DNA from: Erysipelotrichaceae bacterium
GTDB lineage: Bacteria; Bacillota_I; Bacilli_A; Erysipelotrichales; Erysipelotrichaceae
Length of the DNA: 64,000 nt
NCBI GenBank assembly: GCA_017431825.1
Contig: JAFRKI010000014.1
Location: 152,252-216,251, forward strand
Direction: 5' to 3'
The notes beneath the pieces were generated by a model that was not told where the DNA came from, did no database searches, and saw only the letters and a list, made by a program, of their open reading frames with translations. The translations under genes and the position numbers were made by a program. Positions 26,726 to 33,960 of this stretch are shown here, piece by piece; position 1 is the first letter of the stretch, and every line of letters begins with the position of its first letter.

Positions 26726-27673
26726 CTATTCTACAGCGATGTAGTCAGATGGGATCTCGATGCCGAACTTGGCAGCGATCGAAGGATTGTACATCTTGGA
26801 CATTTCACTTTCTTCAACTACCGGAAGCGTAGCCGGGTCGGTACCGTTTATAAGGATGTCGGCAGCCATTTCACCGGCTTTGTATCCGATCTGGTAGTAA
26901 GACAGCGATACGGTAGCGATGCCGATCCTCTTACAGATGCCTTCCTCACCGGCGATGACCGGTTTGGAGAACTGGTCTTCAGATGCATATGAAGCTACGG
27001 CATTATCGGTAGGAACGAATACCACGTCAGCCCATTCACAGGCATTGACGGCTACCTGAGCGATATCGTTGCTGTCTGAGAAAGTGAAGCGCTGATGTTC
27101 GAGTCCGAGAGCATCCAGGTATCCTTCGATCTCGTCAGCCTGAGCGACACTGTTAGGCTCGGCAGAGCAGTAGAAGATAGCTACTTTCTTGGCATCAGGC
27201 AATAATTCCACGATCTGAGCGGCCTGTTTCTCCAAAGCGCCGACAGCCAGATCGCTGGTACCGGTAACGTTGGTACCGGTCATGCCGGTCCAGTTATCGA
27301 TATTGAGGGCAGCCGCAAAGGAAGTAACGGAAGTGGCGACTACCGGAATGGTATCGGTTGCCGTAGAAGCAGCCTGTAAGGCCGGAGTGGCATTCGCAAA
27401 GATCAGATCGACGTCATTAGCGACGAACTGATTGGCAATGACTGCACAGTTGGCGGAATCGCCGGAAGCATTCTGTTCGTCAAAGACGACCTTGTCTCCC
27501 AGCTTATCCTTTAAGGCATCCTTAAAGCCTTCGGTAGCCTTGTCAAGGGCATCGTGCTGGATCAACTGCAGGACGCCGACGTTGAAGACCTTGTCTCCTT
27601 CGTCTCCGCCTTTTTCACCGCTGCATCCGACTAAGAGCAGTAACACAAATAATACGATCAATAATTTTTTCAT
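26726..27673 (-). CDS. ABC_sub_bind solute-binding lipoprotein (TrpX-like paralogue)
   Basis: A 315-residue extracytoplasmic lipoprotein: signal peptide MKKLLIVLFVLLLLVGC with lipobox LVGC. The mature protein follows the TrpX/ABC_sub_bind pattern: VGVLQLIQHDALDKATEGFKD, then VDLIFANATPALQAA, MTGTNVTGTSD and VFVPTDNAVAS. ATG 27673 was chosen because GGGAGAAG lies 7 nt upstream and the homologous signal starts there. It is preceded by the leader-peptide attenuator. It differs in length and pocket residues from the paralogue at 28301, so substrate could differ. Confidence 0.9.
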   Translation of the reverse strand: MKKLLIVLFVLLLLVGCSGEKGGDEGDKVFNVGVLQLIQHDALDKATEGFKDALKDKLGDKVVFDEQNASGDSANCAVIANQFVANDVDLIFANATPALQAASTATDTIPVVATSVTSFAAALNIDNWTGMTGTNVTGTSDLAVGALEKQAAQIVELLPDAKKVAIFYCSAEPNSVAQADEIEGYLDALGLEHQRFTFSDSNDIAQVAVNACEWADVVFVPTDNAVASYASEDQFSKPVIAGEEGICKRIGIATVSLSYYQIGYKAGEMAADILINGTDPATLPVVEESEMSKMYNPSIAAKFGIEIPSDYIAVE

Positions 27674-27690
27674 AATTCTTCTCCCTATAA

Positions 27691-27724
27691 AATAAAAGCC
27701 GCACCAACGTTTGCTTTGTGCGAC
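27691..27724 (-). terminator. Attenuator terminator hairpin
   Basis: On the minus strand the 5' arm GTCGCAC and 3' arm GTGCGGC (plus 27698-27704) form a 7-bp stem with one G-U pair, followed by TTTTATTTT. It sits between leader peptide and binding-protein gene. The 5' arm is also claimed by an antiterminator: GCTTTTGTGC (plus 27746-27755) can pair with GCACAAAGC (plus 27713-27721). A third arm, CAGAAGC, inside the leader peptide (plus 27792-27798) can pair with GCTTTTG, so arms 1:2 and 3:4 versus 2:3 are mutually exclusive. Confidence 0.82.
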
Positions 27725-27761
27725 CAACAATAAATTAAAACAGTAGCACAAAAGCCTTACT

Positions 27762-27815
27762 TTACTTCCTAAAGTAGAAATAATAGTAGTAGCTTCTGAT
27801 AACTGTTTTATTCAT
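27762..27815 (-). CDS. Tyr/Phe-rich attenuation leader peptide
   Basis: A 17-codon reading frame, MNKTVIRSYYYYFYFRK, with five Tyr and two Phe in seven consecutive positions. Such a run is the hallmark of ribosome-mediated transcription attenuation. A ribosome stalling at the Tyr codons would cover CAGAAGC, which lies just upstream, freeing the next arm to form the antiterminator. The ATG lies exactly 6 nt after the -10 box, so it is probably leaderless; only a weak GAG precedes it. Predicted role is to sense charged tRNA-Tyr and/or tRNA-Phe and turn on the downstream ABC transporter when either is scarce. Confidence 0.82.
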   Translation of the reverse strand: MNKTVIRSYYYYFYFRK

Positions 27816-27821
27816 AACTCA

Positions 27822-27850
27822 AAGATAACACTATACCTGACTGTTTTCAA
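27822..27850 (-). promoter_or_regulatory. Promoter of the attenuator and minus-strand ABC operon
   Basis: On the minus strand TTGAAA (plus 27845-27850), a 17-nt spacer and TATCTT (plus 27822-27827) with a TG extension. Transcription would start at or next to the leader-peptide ATG. Confidence 0.7.
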
Positions 27851-27867
27851 TACCATATTTAAAATAT

Positions 27868-27882
27868 TTTCATAAAATGAAA
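27868..27882. promoter_or_regulatory. Possible shared operator dyad
   Basis: TTTCAT-AAA-ATGAAA is a perfect 6-bp inverted repeat between the two divergent promoters, in an AT-rich stretch with a further TTTTCAT copy just after it. It could bind a regulator of both transporters, but in such AT-rich DNA chance is possible. Confidence 0.35.
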
Positions 27883-27920
27883 CAATTTTCATAGATATGA
27901 CACATTATTCATAAATACTG

Positions 27921-27950
27921 TTGACATTGTTTTTTATCCATGACTAAAAT
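27921..27950 (+). promoter_or_regulatory. Promoter of the T-box leader
   Basis: Consensus TTGACA (27921-27926), an 18-nt spacer and TAAAAT (27945-27950). Predicted transcription start is near 27957. Confidence 0.78.
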
Positions 27951-27956
27951 TAATTA

Positions 27957-28214
27957 AACCTGTGAAAAAGAGTAAGTAGATCTTATCCCTGTTCTTAAAG
28001 AGAGTCGTGCACCGGTGAAAGCATGGCAGAAGACATAAGACCGAATGGACTTTGGAGGGCGAACAGAAACGGTAACGGAGTATGGGAGACGTCGTGACGT
28101 ACGTAAAAAGGTCAGCATATGTCAGTATGCGTGAGAGGATGCATAATATATGTGCATCAAGCCGGGTGGCACCGCAGGAATAATGATCCTGTCCCAGCGT
28201 GGACGGGATTTTTT
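27957..28214 (+). ncRNA. T-box leader, predicted tRNA-Trp specific
   Basis: The T-box sequence GGGTGGCACCGC is at 28164-28175. AGAGAG-type and GGTGAAAG stem-I landmarks lie upstream. The specifier candidate in GAATGGAC is TGG (28046-28048), the Trp codon. The bulge reads UGGC, whose last base pairs with discriminator G73, as in bacterial tRNA-Trp. The terminator is ATCCTGTCC/GGACGGGAT (28186-28194 and 28201-28209) with TTTTT. Uncharged tRNA-Trp would stabilise the antiterminator and switch on the transporter. Family is certain; the specifier is inferred by eye. Confidence 0.9.
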
Positions 28215-28234
28215 GTTTATAGGAGGTAATGAAA

Positions 28235-28270
28235 ATGTTACTCACAAGACGATGGCGCATTACAGGCTGA
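28235..28270 (+). CDS. Short Trp-containing reading frame after the T-box
   Basis: An 11-codon frame, MLLTRRWRITG, with a perfect AGGAGG (28221-28226) 8 nt upstream. Its stop TGA is directly followed by an ATG in the same frame (28271), and the binding-protein gene has its own AAAGGAG SD and ATG at 28301. It contains a single Trp codon between Arg codons. It may be a translated leader giving a second layer of Trp response or translational coupling, or may be fortuitous. Confidence 0.4.
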   Translation: MLLTRRWRITG

Positions 28271-28300
28271 ATGAATAAAGATAATGAAAGGAGAAATATC

Positions 28301-29326
28301 ATGAAGAAAATTATCGTTATTATTACCTGTATGTTTATGCTGCTTATGAGCGGCTGTGCAAAGCCTGCAGATGATGCAGTCATTGATGAATATGATTATA
28401 AGATAGGCATCTGCAACTATGTCGATGACGCTTCTTTGAATCAGATCGTCGACAACATCATGGCAACACTGGATGCCATCGAGAATGAAAACAATATCAC
28501 CATCAAGGTCTATCTCGATAACTGCAATGCCGATCCTAACGTACTGAATCAGATCATTGCGAACTTCATAGCCGAAGATGTGGATCTGATGATCGGCGTG
28601 GCGACACCGGTGGCGATGGCCATGCAGGCAGCTACGGAAGACAATAATATACCGGTCATCTTTGCGGCCGTATCCGATCCGCTGGCTGCCGGACTTGTCG
28701 ATTCGCTTGATAATCCGGGACACAATCTTTCCGGTACCAGCGATTTCCTGGATACTAATGCCATCATGAATCTGATCTTTGCCCTGAAACCGGAAGCTGC
28801 GAAGATCGGTCTTCTTTATGATCTTGGGCAGGATGCTTCTACTACCGCCATCACGGAAGCCAAGGCCTTCCTGAATGATAAAGGCGTGGAGATCGTCGAA
28901 CATACCGGAACCAACGTCAGCGAGATCGTACTGGCAGCCCAGTCCATGGCTACCGATCAGGTCGATGCCGTCTTTACGCCTAGCGACAACACCGTCATGA
29001 CAGCTGAGCTCTCGATCTATGAAGCTTTGGCAGAAGCCGGAATACCGCACTTTGCGGGAGCCGATTCCTTTGCGTTGAACGGTGCTTTCTTAGGCTATGG
29101 TGTCGATTATGCCAATCTGGGCGTCGAAACGGCCAGGATGGCTTATGAAGTATTAAACGGCAGTGACATCTCAAGGATGCCGGTAAGGACCTTCGACAAC
29201 GGTACGGCCACCATCAATACCGAGATCTGTGAGAAACTGGGATATGACTTTGATGAACTGAGTATCCTCTTTAAGGACTACTGTACCAAGGTACAGGGAA
29301 CCATAACCAAGGAGAGCTTTGATTAG
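28301..29326 (+). CDS. trpX: Tryptophan ABC transporter binding lipoprotein (TrpX-like)
   Basis: A 341-residue lipoprotein: signal peptide with lipobox LMSGC, then the ABC_sub_bind fold with VDLMIGVATPVAMAMQAA, IPVIFAAVSDPLAAGLV, LSGTSDFLD and VDAVFTPSDNTVMTA. ATG 28301 was chosen because of AAAGGAG 7 nt upstream; the ATG at 28271 is in frame but encodes charged residues before the signal. The Trp-type T-box upstream is the main evidence for substrate. Two nt separate it from the permease. Confidence 0.85.
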   Translation: MKKIIVIITCMFMLLMSGCAKPADDAVIDEYDYKIGICNYVDDASLNQIVDNIMATLDAIENENNITIKVYLDNCNADPNVLNQIIANFIAEDVDLMIGVATPVAMAMQAATEDNNIPVIFAAVSDPLAAGLVDSLDNPGHNLSGTSDFLDTNAIMNLIFALKPEAAKIGLLYDLGQDASTTAITEAKAFLNDKGVEIVEHTGTNVSEIVLAAQSMATDQVDAVFTPSDNTVMTAELSIYEALAEAGIPHFAGADSFALNGAFLGYGVDYANLGVETARMAYEVLNGSDISRMPVRTFDNGTATINTEICEKLGYDFDELSILFKDYCTKVQGTITKESFD

Positions 29327-29328
29327 AT

Positions 29329-30246
29329 ATGCAGCTGCTGATACAGACAGCCCTGGAACTGGGATTAATAAGCGCGCTTACCGTACTGGCCCTGTTCATC
29401 AGCTATTCGATGCTGAACGTTTGTGATCTGTCTACTGACGGCTGTTTTACCTATGGCGCCTGCGTGGGAGCGGTGGTGGCCATAAGCGGCCATCCTTATC
29501 TCTCGATCCCCGCAGCCATGTGTGCGGGAGCTCTCTCGGGTCTTGTGACTTCTTTGCTGCAGACGGTTTTCGGTATCAATTCGCTTCTGTCGGGCATCAT
29601 CGTCAACACGGCCTTATATTCTATAAATATTGCGGTGATGGGCAATTCTTCATTGCTGAATATGAATAAGACGGCCACCGTCTTTACCGGACTTAAGGAA
29701 GCGCTGGCTTCGACCCCGTTAAAAGGTTACCAGACGCTGATAATAGCTCTTATCTTTGTGGCAGCGGTAATACTGTTCATATCGCTGTTCTTCAGAACCA
29801 GGATCGGCCTGGCCATCAGGGCAACGGGCGACAATATCACGATGGTAAGATCTTCCTCCATCAATCCGACCAAGACGACGATCATCGCCTTATGCATATC
29901 CGGTGCCATTACCGCCTTATCGGGATGCCTTCTGGCCCAATCCCAAAAGAGCGTCAATATCGATATCGGCTCAGGCATGGTGACCATCGCTCTGGCATCG
30001 TTACTGATAGGAAGGGCCTTCGTGGGTAAGGGCAGCATTCCCAAGAAGGCATTCGGTGCCGTGATTGGTGCGCTCATCTTCAGGCTGGTCTATATGATAG
30101 CCCTCAGATTCAATATGCCGGCTTTTATGCTGAAACTGGTATCGGCCGTGATCGTCATACTGGCTATCGCCGGTCCTTATCTTAAGGAAAGATATCCTTT
30201 ATATAAACGCAAGCGGATGTGTGGAAGGGGTGACGGCAATGCTTAA
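29329..30246 (+). CDS. trpY: Tryptophan ABC transporter permease (TrpY-like)
   Basis: A 305-residue permease with about nine helices: LISYSMLNVCDLSTDGCFTYGACVGA at the start and FFRTRIGLAIRATGDNITMVRSSSINPTK in the middle are shared with the paralogue at 25801. A basic C-terminal end (YPLYKRKRMCGRG) follows the last helix. It overlaps the ATPase by 8 nt. Substrate is assigned from the T-box. Confidence 0.85.
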   Translation: MQLLIQTALELGLISALTVLALFISYSMLNVCDLSTDGCFTYGACVGAVVAISGHPYLSIPAAMCAGALSGLVTSLLQTVFGINSLLSGIIVNTALYSINIAVMGNSSLLNMNKTATVFTGLKEALASTPLKGYQTLIIALIFVAAVILFISLFFRTRIGLAIRATGDNITMVRSSSINPTKTTIIALCISGAITALSGCLLAQSQKSVNIDIGSGMVTIALASLLIGRAFVGKGSIPKKAFGAVIGALIFRLVYMIALRFNMPAFMLKLVSAVIVILAIAGPYLKERYPLYKRKRMCGRGDGNA

Positions 30247-31033
30247 GATCGAACACATCTCCAAAGTCTTCAATCCCGGTACCATCAATGAAAAGATCGC
30301 GATAGATGATCTTTCGCTCGACGTGAAGGAAGGTGATTTCATGACCATCATCGGTGCCAACGGCAGCGGCAAGTCGACACTGTTCAATGCCATCGCCGGT
30401 TCCTTCATAACCGATAAGGGAAAGATCATACTGTACGGAAAAGACGTGACGCTTCTGCCTGAACACATCAGGGCCAGAAGCATCGGCAGGCTCTTCCAGG
30501 ACCCTTTATCGGGAACGGCCCCGCATCTGACCGTACTGGAGAATCTGGCACTGGCTGCCCAGTCCGGCGGCTGGCTGAGTTCCATTACCAGGGACGATAA
30601 GGAAAGATTCATCAAAGCCCTCAAGGAACTCGACATGGGCCTGGAAGAAAGGCTGGACAGCGAAGTCGGACTTTTATCCGGCGGACAAAGACAGGCTCTG
30701 ACCCTGGTCATGGCCACCATCAATCCGCCTAAGCTTCTGCTGCTTGATGAACATACCGCAGCCCTTGATCCGGGAAGTGCTGCCAAGGTCCTGAATATCA
30801 CGAAAAAGATCGTTGAAGAAAATAAGCTCACATGTCTGATGGTCACCCACAACATGCAGCAGGCTCTGGATCTGGGCAACCGGCTGATCATGATGAACGG
30901 CGGTGAGATCGTCGTCGACCTGAACAGTGAAGAGAAGAAAAGGACCACTGTCGAAGATCTGCTGGATCTGTTCAAAAAGGCAGCCGGTGAAAGCCTCCTT
31001 AATGACCGGGTACTGTTAAGTGCCAATGAATAA
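30239..31033 (+). CDS. trpZ: Tryptophan ABC transporter ATPase (TrpZ-like)
   Basis: A 264-residue ATPase: Walker A GANGSGKS, signature LLSGGQRQALTLVMATI, Walker B KLLLLDEHTAALDPGSA. ATG 30239 was chosen because an AAGGGG SD precedes it by about 8 nt and the domain begins MLKIEHISKVFNP; the frame is open further upstream inside the permease. A strong bidirectional terminator follows. Confidence 0.88.
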   Translation: MLKIEHISKVFNPGTINEKIAIDDLSLDVKEGDFMTIIGANGSGKSTLFNAIAGSFITDKGKIILYGKDVTLLPEHIRARSIGRLFQDPLSGTAPHLTVLENLALAAQSGGWLSSITRDDKERFIKALKELDMGLEERLDSEVGLLSGGQRQALTLVMATINPPKLLLLDEHTAALDPGSAAKVLNITKKIVEENKLTCLMVTHNMQQALDLGNRLIMMNGGEIVVDLNSEEKKRTTVEDLLDLFKKAAGESLLNDRVLLSANE

Positions 31034-31038
31034 TAAAA

Positions 31039-31062
31039 AAAGGCATCCGCAGGGATGCCTTT
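31039..31062. terminator. Bidirectional terminator
   Basis: 10-bp stem AAAGGCATCC/GGATGCCTTT with a 4-nt loop and A/T tails on both sides, between convergent genes. Confidence 0.9.
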
Positions 31063-31079
31063 AATATACAGATTTTTAG

Positions 31080-31712
31080 TTAAGCGGCCTTGATCTTGTC
31101 ATGCATGATCTTGCAGGCGCCTTCCCAGTCTTCCGCATTGTGGATGGCTCCGCCGACGATGATGACATCCGGTCCTTCGGCTATCATCGAGTCGATGGTC
31201 TTCATATTGATGCCGCCGGCTACGGAAACCTGAGCATTCTTTACGATGGCCTTTACCCTGTGCAGTTCATCCAGAGGATTGTTGTCATCGGACTGGGTAT
31301 CCTTGGCGGTATGGACACAGATATAGTCGACACCGATCTCATCCAGCCATTTGGCTCTTGATTCGACATCGCGGATGCCGATCAGATCGCAAAGCACTTC
31401 ACCGCCGAATTCCCTGGCTGATTTTACTACTTCCAGGATGGTGGCGTCTTCGGCACAGGCACAGACCGTACAGATCTTCGCACCCGCTTTGAAAGCCATA
31501 TCGGCTTCGATCTTGCCGCCGTCCATGATCTTGGTATCGGATAATACGCATCTGTCAGGATACTTTTCGGCAAAATATTTAACTCTTTTCTGGCCTTCGT
31601 CGATGATCATCGGGGTTCCGACTTCGATAATATCGATGTAATCACCGATTTTTTCCAGTCTTTTTTCCATTTCTTCAAAAGACATTACGTCAAATGCACA
31701 CTGTAATTTCAT
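31080..31712 (-). CDS. 3-hexulose-6-phosphate synthase-like enzyme (OMP decarboxylase superfamily)
   Basis: A 210-residue TIM barrel of the HUMPS family. It begins MKLQCAFDVMSFEEM, with IIEVGTPMI, then SDTKIMDGGKIEADMAFKAGA (metal and base residues), VCVHTAKDTQ-like VHTAKDTQ, AGGIN and IIVGGAIHNAED. This agrees better with hexulose-phosphate synthase than with 3-keto-L-gulonate-6-P decarboxylase. The partner 6-phospho-3-hexuloisomerase is not in the window. GGGAG SD. Together with nearby rpe it may shuttle pentose and hexulose phosphates; that is inference. Confidence 0.8.
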   Translation of the reverse strand: MKLQCAFDVMSFEEMEKRLEKIGDYIDIIEVGTPMIIDEGQKRVKYFAEKYPDRCVLSDTKIMDGGKIEADMAFKAGAKICTVCACAEDATILEVVKSAREFGGEVLCDLIGIRDVESRAKWLDEIGVDYICVHTAKDTQSDDNNPLDELHRVKAIVKNAQVSVAGGINMKTIDSMIAEGPDVIIVGGAIHNAEDWEGACKIMHDKIKAA

Positions 31713-31752
31713 ATCATTCTCCCTGTTTTATATCTTTATTATAAACTAAAGA

Positions 31753-32121
31753 CTAATCGTTTTCCTTATCAGCATAGATCATTTCAAAGGCTTTGTTGGT
31801 GATGAAAAGGATCACACAGTCCTCTTCCTCGGTAGCTCCGTGTCTCATGACATCGCCTTCCGGGAAGTATACGAACTCACCCGGCCCGTAGGTCTTGCCG
31901 TCATCGGTCCTGAGCCTTCCTTCCAGGACATACATGGCATGAGCACAAGGATGAGTATGCCATTTGTTGATGTAGCCTTTAGGATAAGTGATGATCTCTA
32001 TCGACATGCCGGTGTCTTCGTCGCTTCTTAAAAGGTGCTTCTTCAAAAGGACCTGTCCGGTGCTTCTGGAGATCTGCTCATCCCATTTCATGGTATTGGT
32101 GTCTAAAGAAAACCTCTGCAT
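31753..32121 (-). CDS. Small cupin-domain protein
   Basis: A 122-residue single-cupin protein. The metal motif is WHTHPCAHAMYVLEGRLRTDDG, followed by GPGEFVYFPEGDVMRHGATEEED, which supplies the third His of the second cupin motif. ATG 32121 was chosen because GGAGG lies 5 nt upstream; the frame is open 11 codons further but without SD. It is upstream of the hexulose-phosphate synthase-like gene on the same strand, 40 nt apart. Ligand unknown. Confidence 0.8.
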   Translation of the reverse strand: MQRFSLDTNTMKWDEQISRSTGQVLLKKHLLRSDEDTGMSIEIITYPKGYINKWHTHPCAHAMYVLEGRLRTDDGKTYGPGEFVYFPEGDVMRHGATEEEDCVILFITNKAFEMIYADKEND

Positions 32122-32294
32122 AAGTTCCTCCATTATGTAATATGTATCGGCCATATTATTATAACACCGCTGTCAGGGCTTATCATTAAAGCGTTATGCA
32201 ATATGAAATAAAATACTGATATAATTATCTCGAAGCAATGAATTGAATAATAGCAGATTAATGACATGTTTCGAATATGGGGAGAGAAACGGTT

Positions 32295-33170
32295 ATGAAG
32301 AAGATAATACTGAACAACGGTGTTGAAATGCCGATCGTGGGGCTGGGTTCCTATAAAGCCACCAACCCGGAAGAGACCAAAGAAGCGATTCTTTATGCTT
32401 TGGAATGCGGATACCGCATGATCGATACGGCAGCCTACTACCGCAATGAAGAGCTGATCGGTGAAGCCATCAGGGAATCGGGCATTCCAAGAGAAGAGAT
32501 CTTCGTAACTTCCAAAGTATGGGTCGATGCCATCGAAAAAGGCAAGGTCAGGGAATCTTTTGAAGCATCACTCAAAAGACTGGATATCGGCTACATCGAC
32601 CTTTTCCTTCTGCATTGGCCGGTAAACAGAGAAGCCAACATCAAGGCCTGGAAAGTGCTGGAAGAGATCTATAAAGAAGGCAAGGTCAGAGCCATCGGCT
32701 TATCCAACTACAAAGAGAAACATATCAACGAACTGCTGGAAGAAGCGGAAATAAAACCGGCTTTGGATCAGGTAGAACTGCATCCTGATTTCACTCAGAA
32801 CGAGATCTATGAATTCTGCAAGGAAAAGGGCATACAGCTTGGAGCCTGGAGCCCGTTAGGCGGTCAGAAGCCTAATTCCGGTTCGCTGTTCAAGGATCCG
32901 ACATTGCTGAAACTTGCGGAAAAGTACGGAAAGTCCGTAGCCCAGATCATCATCAGATGGGATGTCCAAAGAGGGATCGTCGTCATTCCTAAGTCGGTAC
33001 ACAAGGAAAGGATCAAAGCCAACATCGAGGTATTCGACTTTGAACTGAGTGGCGAAGACATGGAACTGATCAGTTCGCTCAATGAAAACAACCGCATCGA
33101 TCAGGATCCGGACAACTTCATGAATTACTGGAATTCCAAACCGGAAGAAGGAAAGAACTATACGGTATAA
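32295..33170 (+). CDS. Aldo/keto reductase
   Basis: A 291-residue NADPH-dependent carbonyl reductase of the AKR5/2,5-diketo-gluconate reductase type. Motifs in order are MPIVGLGSYK, RMIDTAAYYRNEELIGEAI (catalytic Asp, Tyr), VTSKVW (Lys), DLFLLHWP (His), AIGLSNY and the NADPH-binding IPKSVHKERIKAN. ATG 32295 was chosen because GGGGAGAG is about 9 nt upstream. TGATATAAT (32217-32225) is an extended -10. Terminators flank it. Confidence 0.92.
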   Translation: MKKIILNNGVEMPIVGLGSYKATNPEETKEAILYALECGYRMIDTAAYYRNEELIGEAIRESGIPREEIFVTSKVWVDAIEKGKVRESFEASLKRLDIGYIDLFLLHWPVNREANIKAWKVLEEIYKEGKVRAIGLSNYKEKHINELLEEAEIKPALDQVELHPDFTQNEIYEFCKEKGIQLGAWSPLGGQKPNSGSLFKDPTLLKLAEKYGKSVAQIIIRWDVQRGIVVIPKSVHKERIKANIEVFDFELSGEDMELISSLNENNRIDQDPDNFMNYWNSKPEEGKNYTV

Positions 33171-33171
33171 G

Positions 33172-33197
33172 AAAAGGAGCTCCTGGAGCTCCTTTTT
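33172..33197. terminator. Bidirectional terminator
   Basis: Near-perfect palindrome AAAAGGAGCTCC-T-GGAGCTCCTTTT, followed by T on the plus strand, between convergent genes. Confidence 0.9.
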
Positions 33198-33216
33198 CTT
33201 TTATTTTGATGCGAAA

Positions 33217-33867
33217 CTATTTAGCCAGTTCGTCCCTGAGCTTCTGGATGTTTTCGGCTACGTCGCCCTTGAAGACGAAACCGCCGGATACGAATACGTT
33301 GGCACCGGCATCCTTGACCTTCTTGATGTTCTTGTCGGTAATGCCGCCGTCTACTTCCAGATCGATATCGCGGTCACCGAACATCTTACGGATGCTGGTG
33401 AGCTTTTCTAAGAGATTGTCATGGAAGAGACTTACTTCGCCCGGGTTGTACATCATCTGCAATACCATGTCGGTAGAATCCAGGCAGTACTGCAGGATGC
33501 TTTCATGAGTTGCCGGACATAATACGATACCGGCCTTCTTGCCGTTGGCTTTGATCTTCTCGAGGCAGCTTAAGAGCCTTGTTGTGGATTCCGCATGGAC
33601 CGTGATCATATCAGCACCGGCTTTGCAGAAGTCTTCGACCAGTCTTTCCGGTCTTTCAATCATCAGATGGACATCCAGAGGAATGGAGGTCATGTTCTTG
33701 ATCTGTCTGACGTGGTCGACGCCAAAGCCCATGTTGTATACGAAATGGCCGTCCATGACGTCAACGTGCAGCAGTTCGACCTTGGCTGCTTCAAGCTGTC
33801 TGATGGCACCTCTGAGGTCTCCCAGGTCCGCTCCATAGATCGATGGAGACAGTTTTAATCCGCTCAT
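33217..33867 (-). CDS. rpe: Ribulose-phosphate 3-epimerase
   Basis: A 216-residue TIM barrel interconverting ribulose-5-P and xylulose-5-P. Motifs: LLHVDVMDGHFVYNMGFG (metal His and catalytic Asp), DVHLMIERPE, MITVHAEST, and DIEVDGGI-like DLEVDGGITDKN with a second catalytic Asp, then SGGFVFKGD. AAGGAG SD. It stands alone, not in the usual rsgA-rpe cluster, so it may be a second, catabolic copy. Confidence 0.93.
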   Translation of the reverse strand: MSGLKLSPSIYGADLGDLRGAIRQLEAAKVELLHVDVMDGHFVYNMGFGVDHVRQIKNMTSIPLDVHLMIERPERLVEDFCKAGADMITVHAESTTRLLSCLEKIKANGKKAGIVLCPATHESILQYCLDSTDMVLQMMYNPGEVSLFHDNLLEKLTSIRKMFGDRDIDLEVDGGITDKNIKKVKDAGANVFVSGGFVFKGDVAENIQKLRDELAK

Positions 33868-33960
33868 ATATTATTCTCCTTTATTATTCATTACTTAAAT
33901 TATACAACAGATAAAAGTCTCTTAAGGTTGTATAATACAGGTAAAGGAGAGAATAGTATA

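Noticed and set aside
30199..31026. Minus-strand 275-codon open frame opposite the TrpZ-like gene
   Set aside because: Serine/arginine-rich shadow translation of an ABC ATPase with intact Walker motifs.
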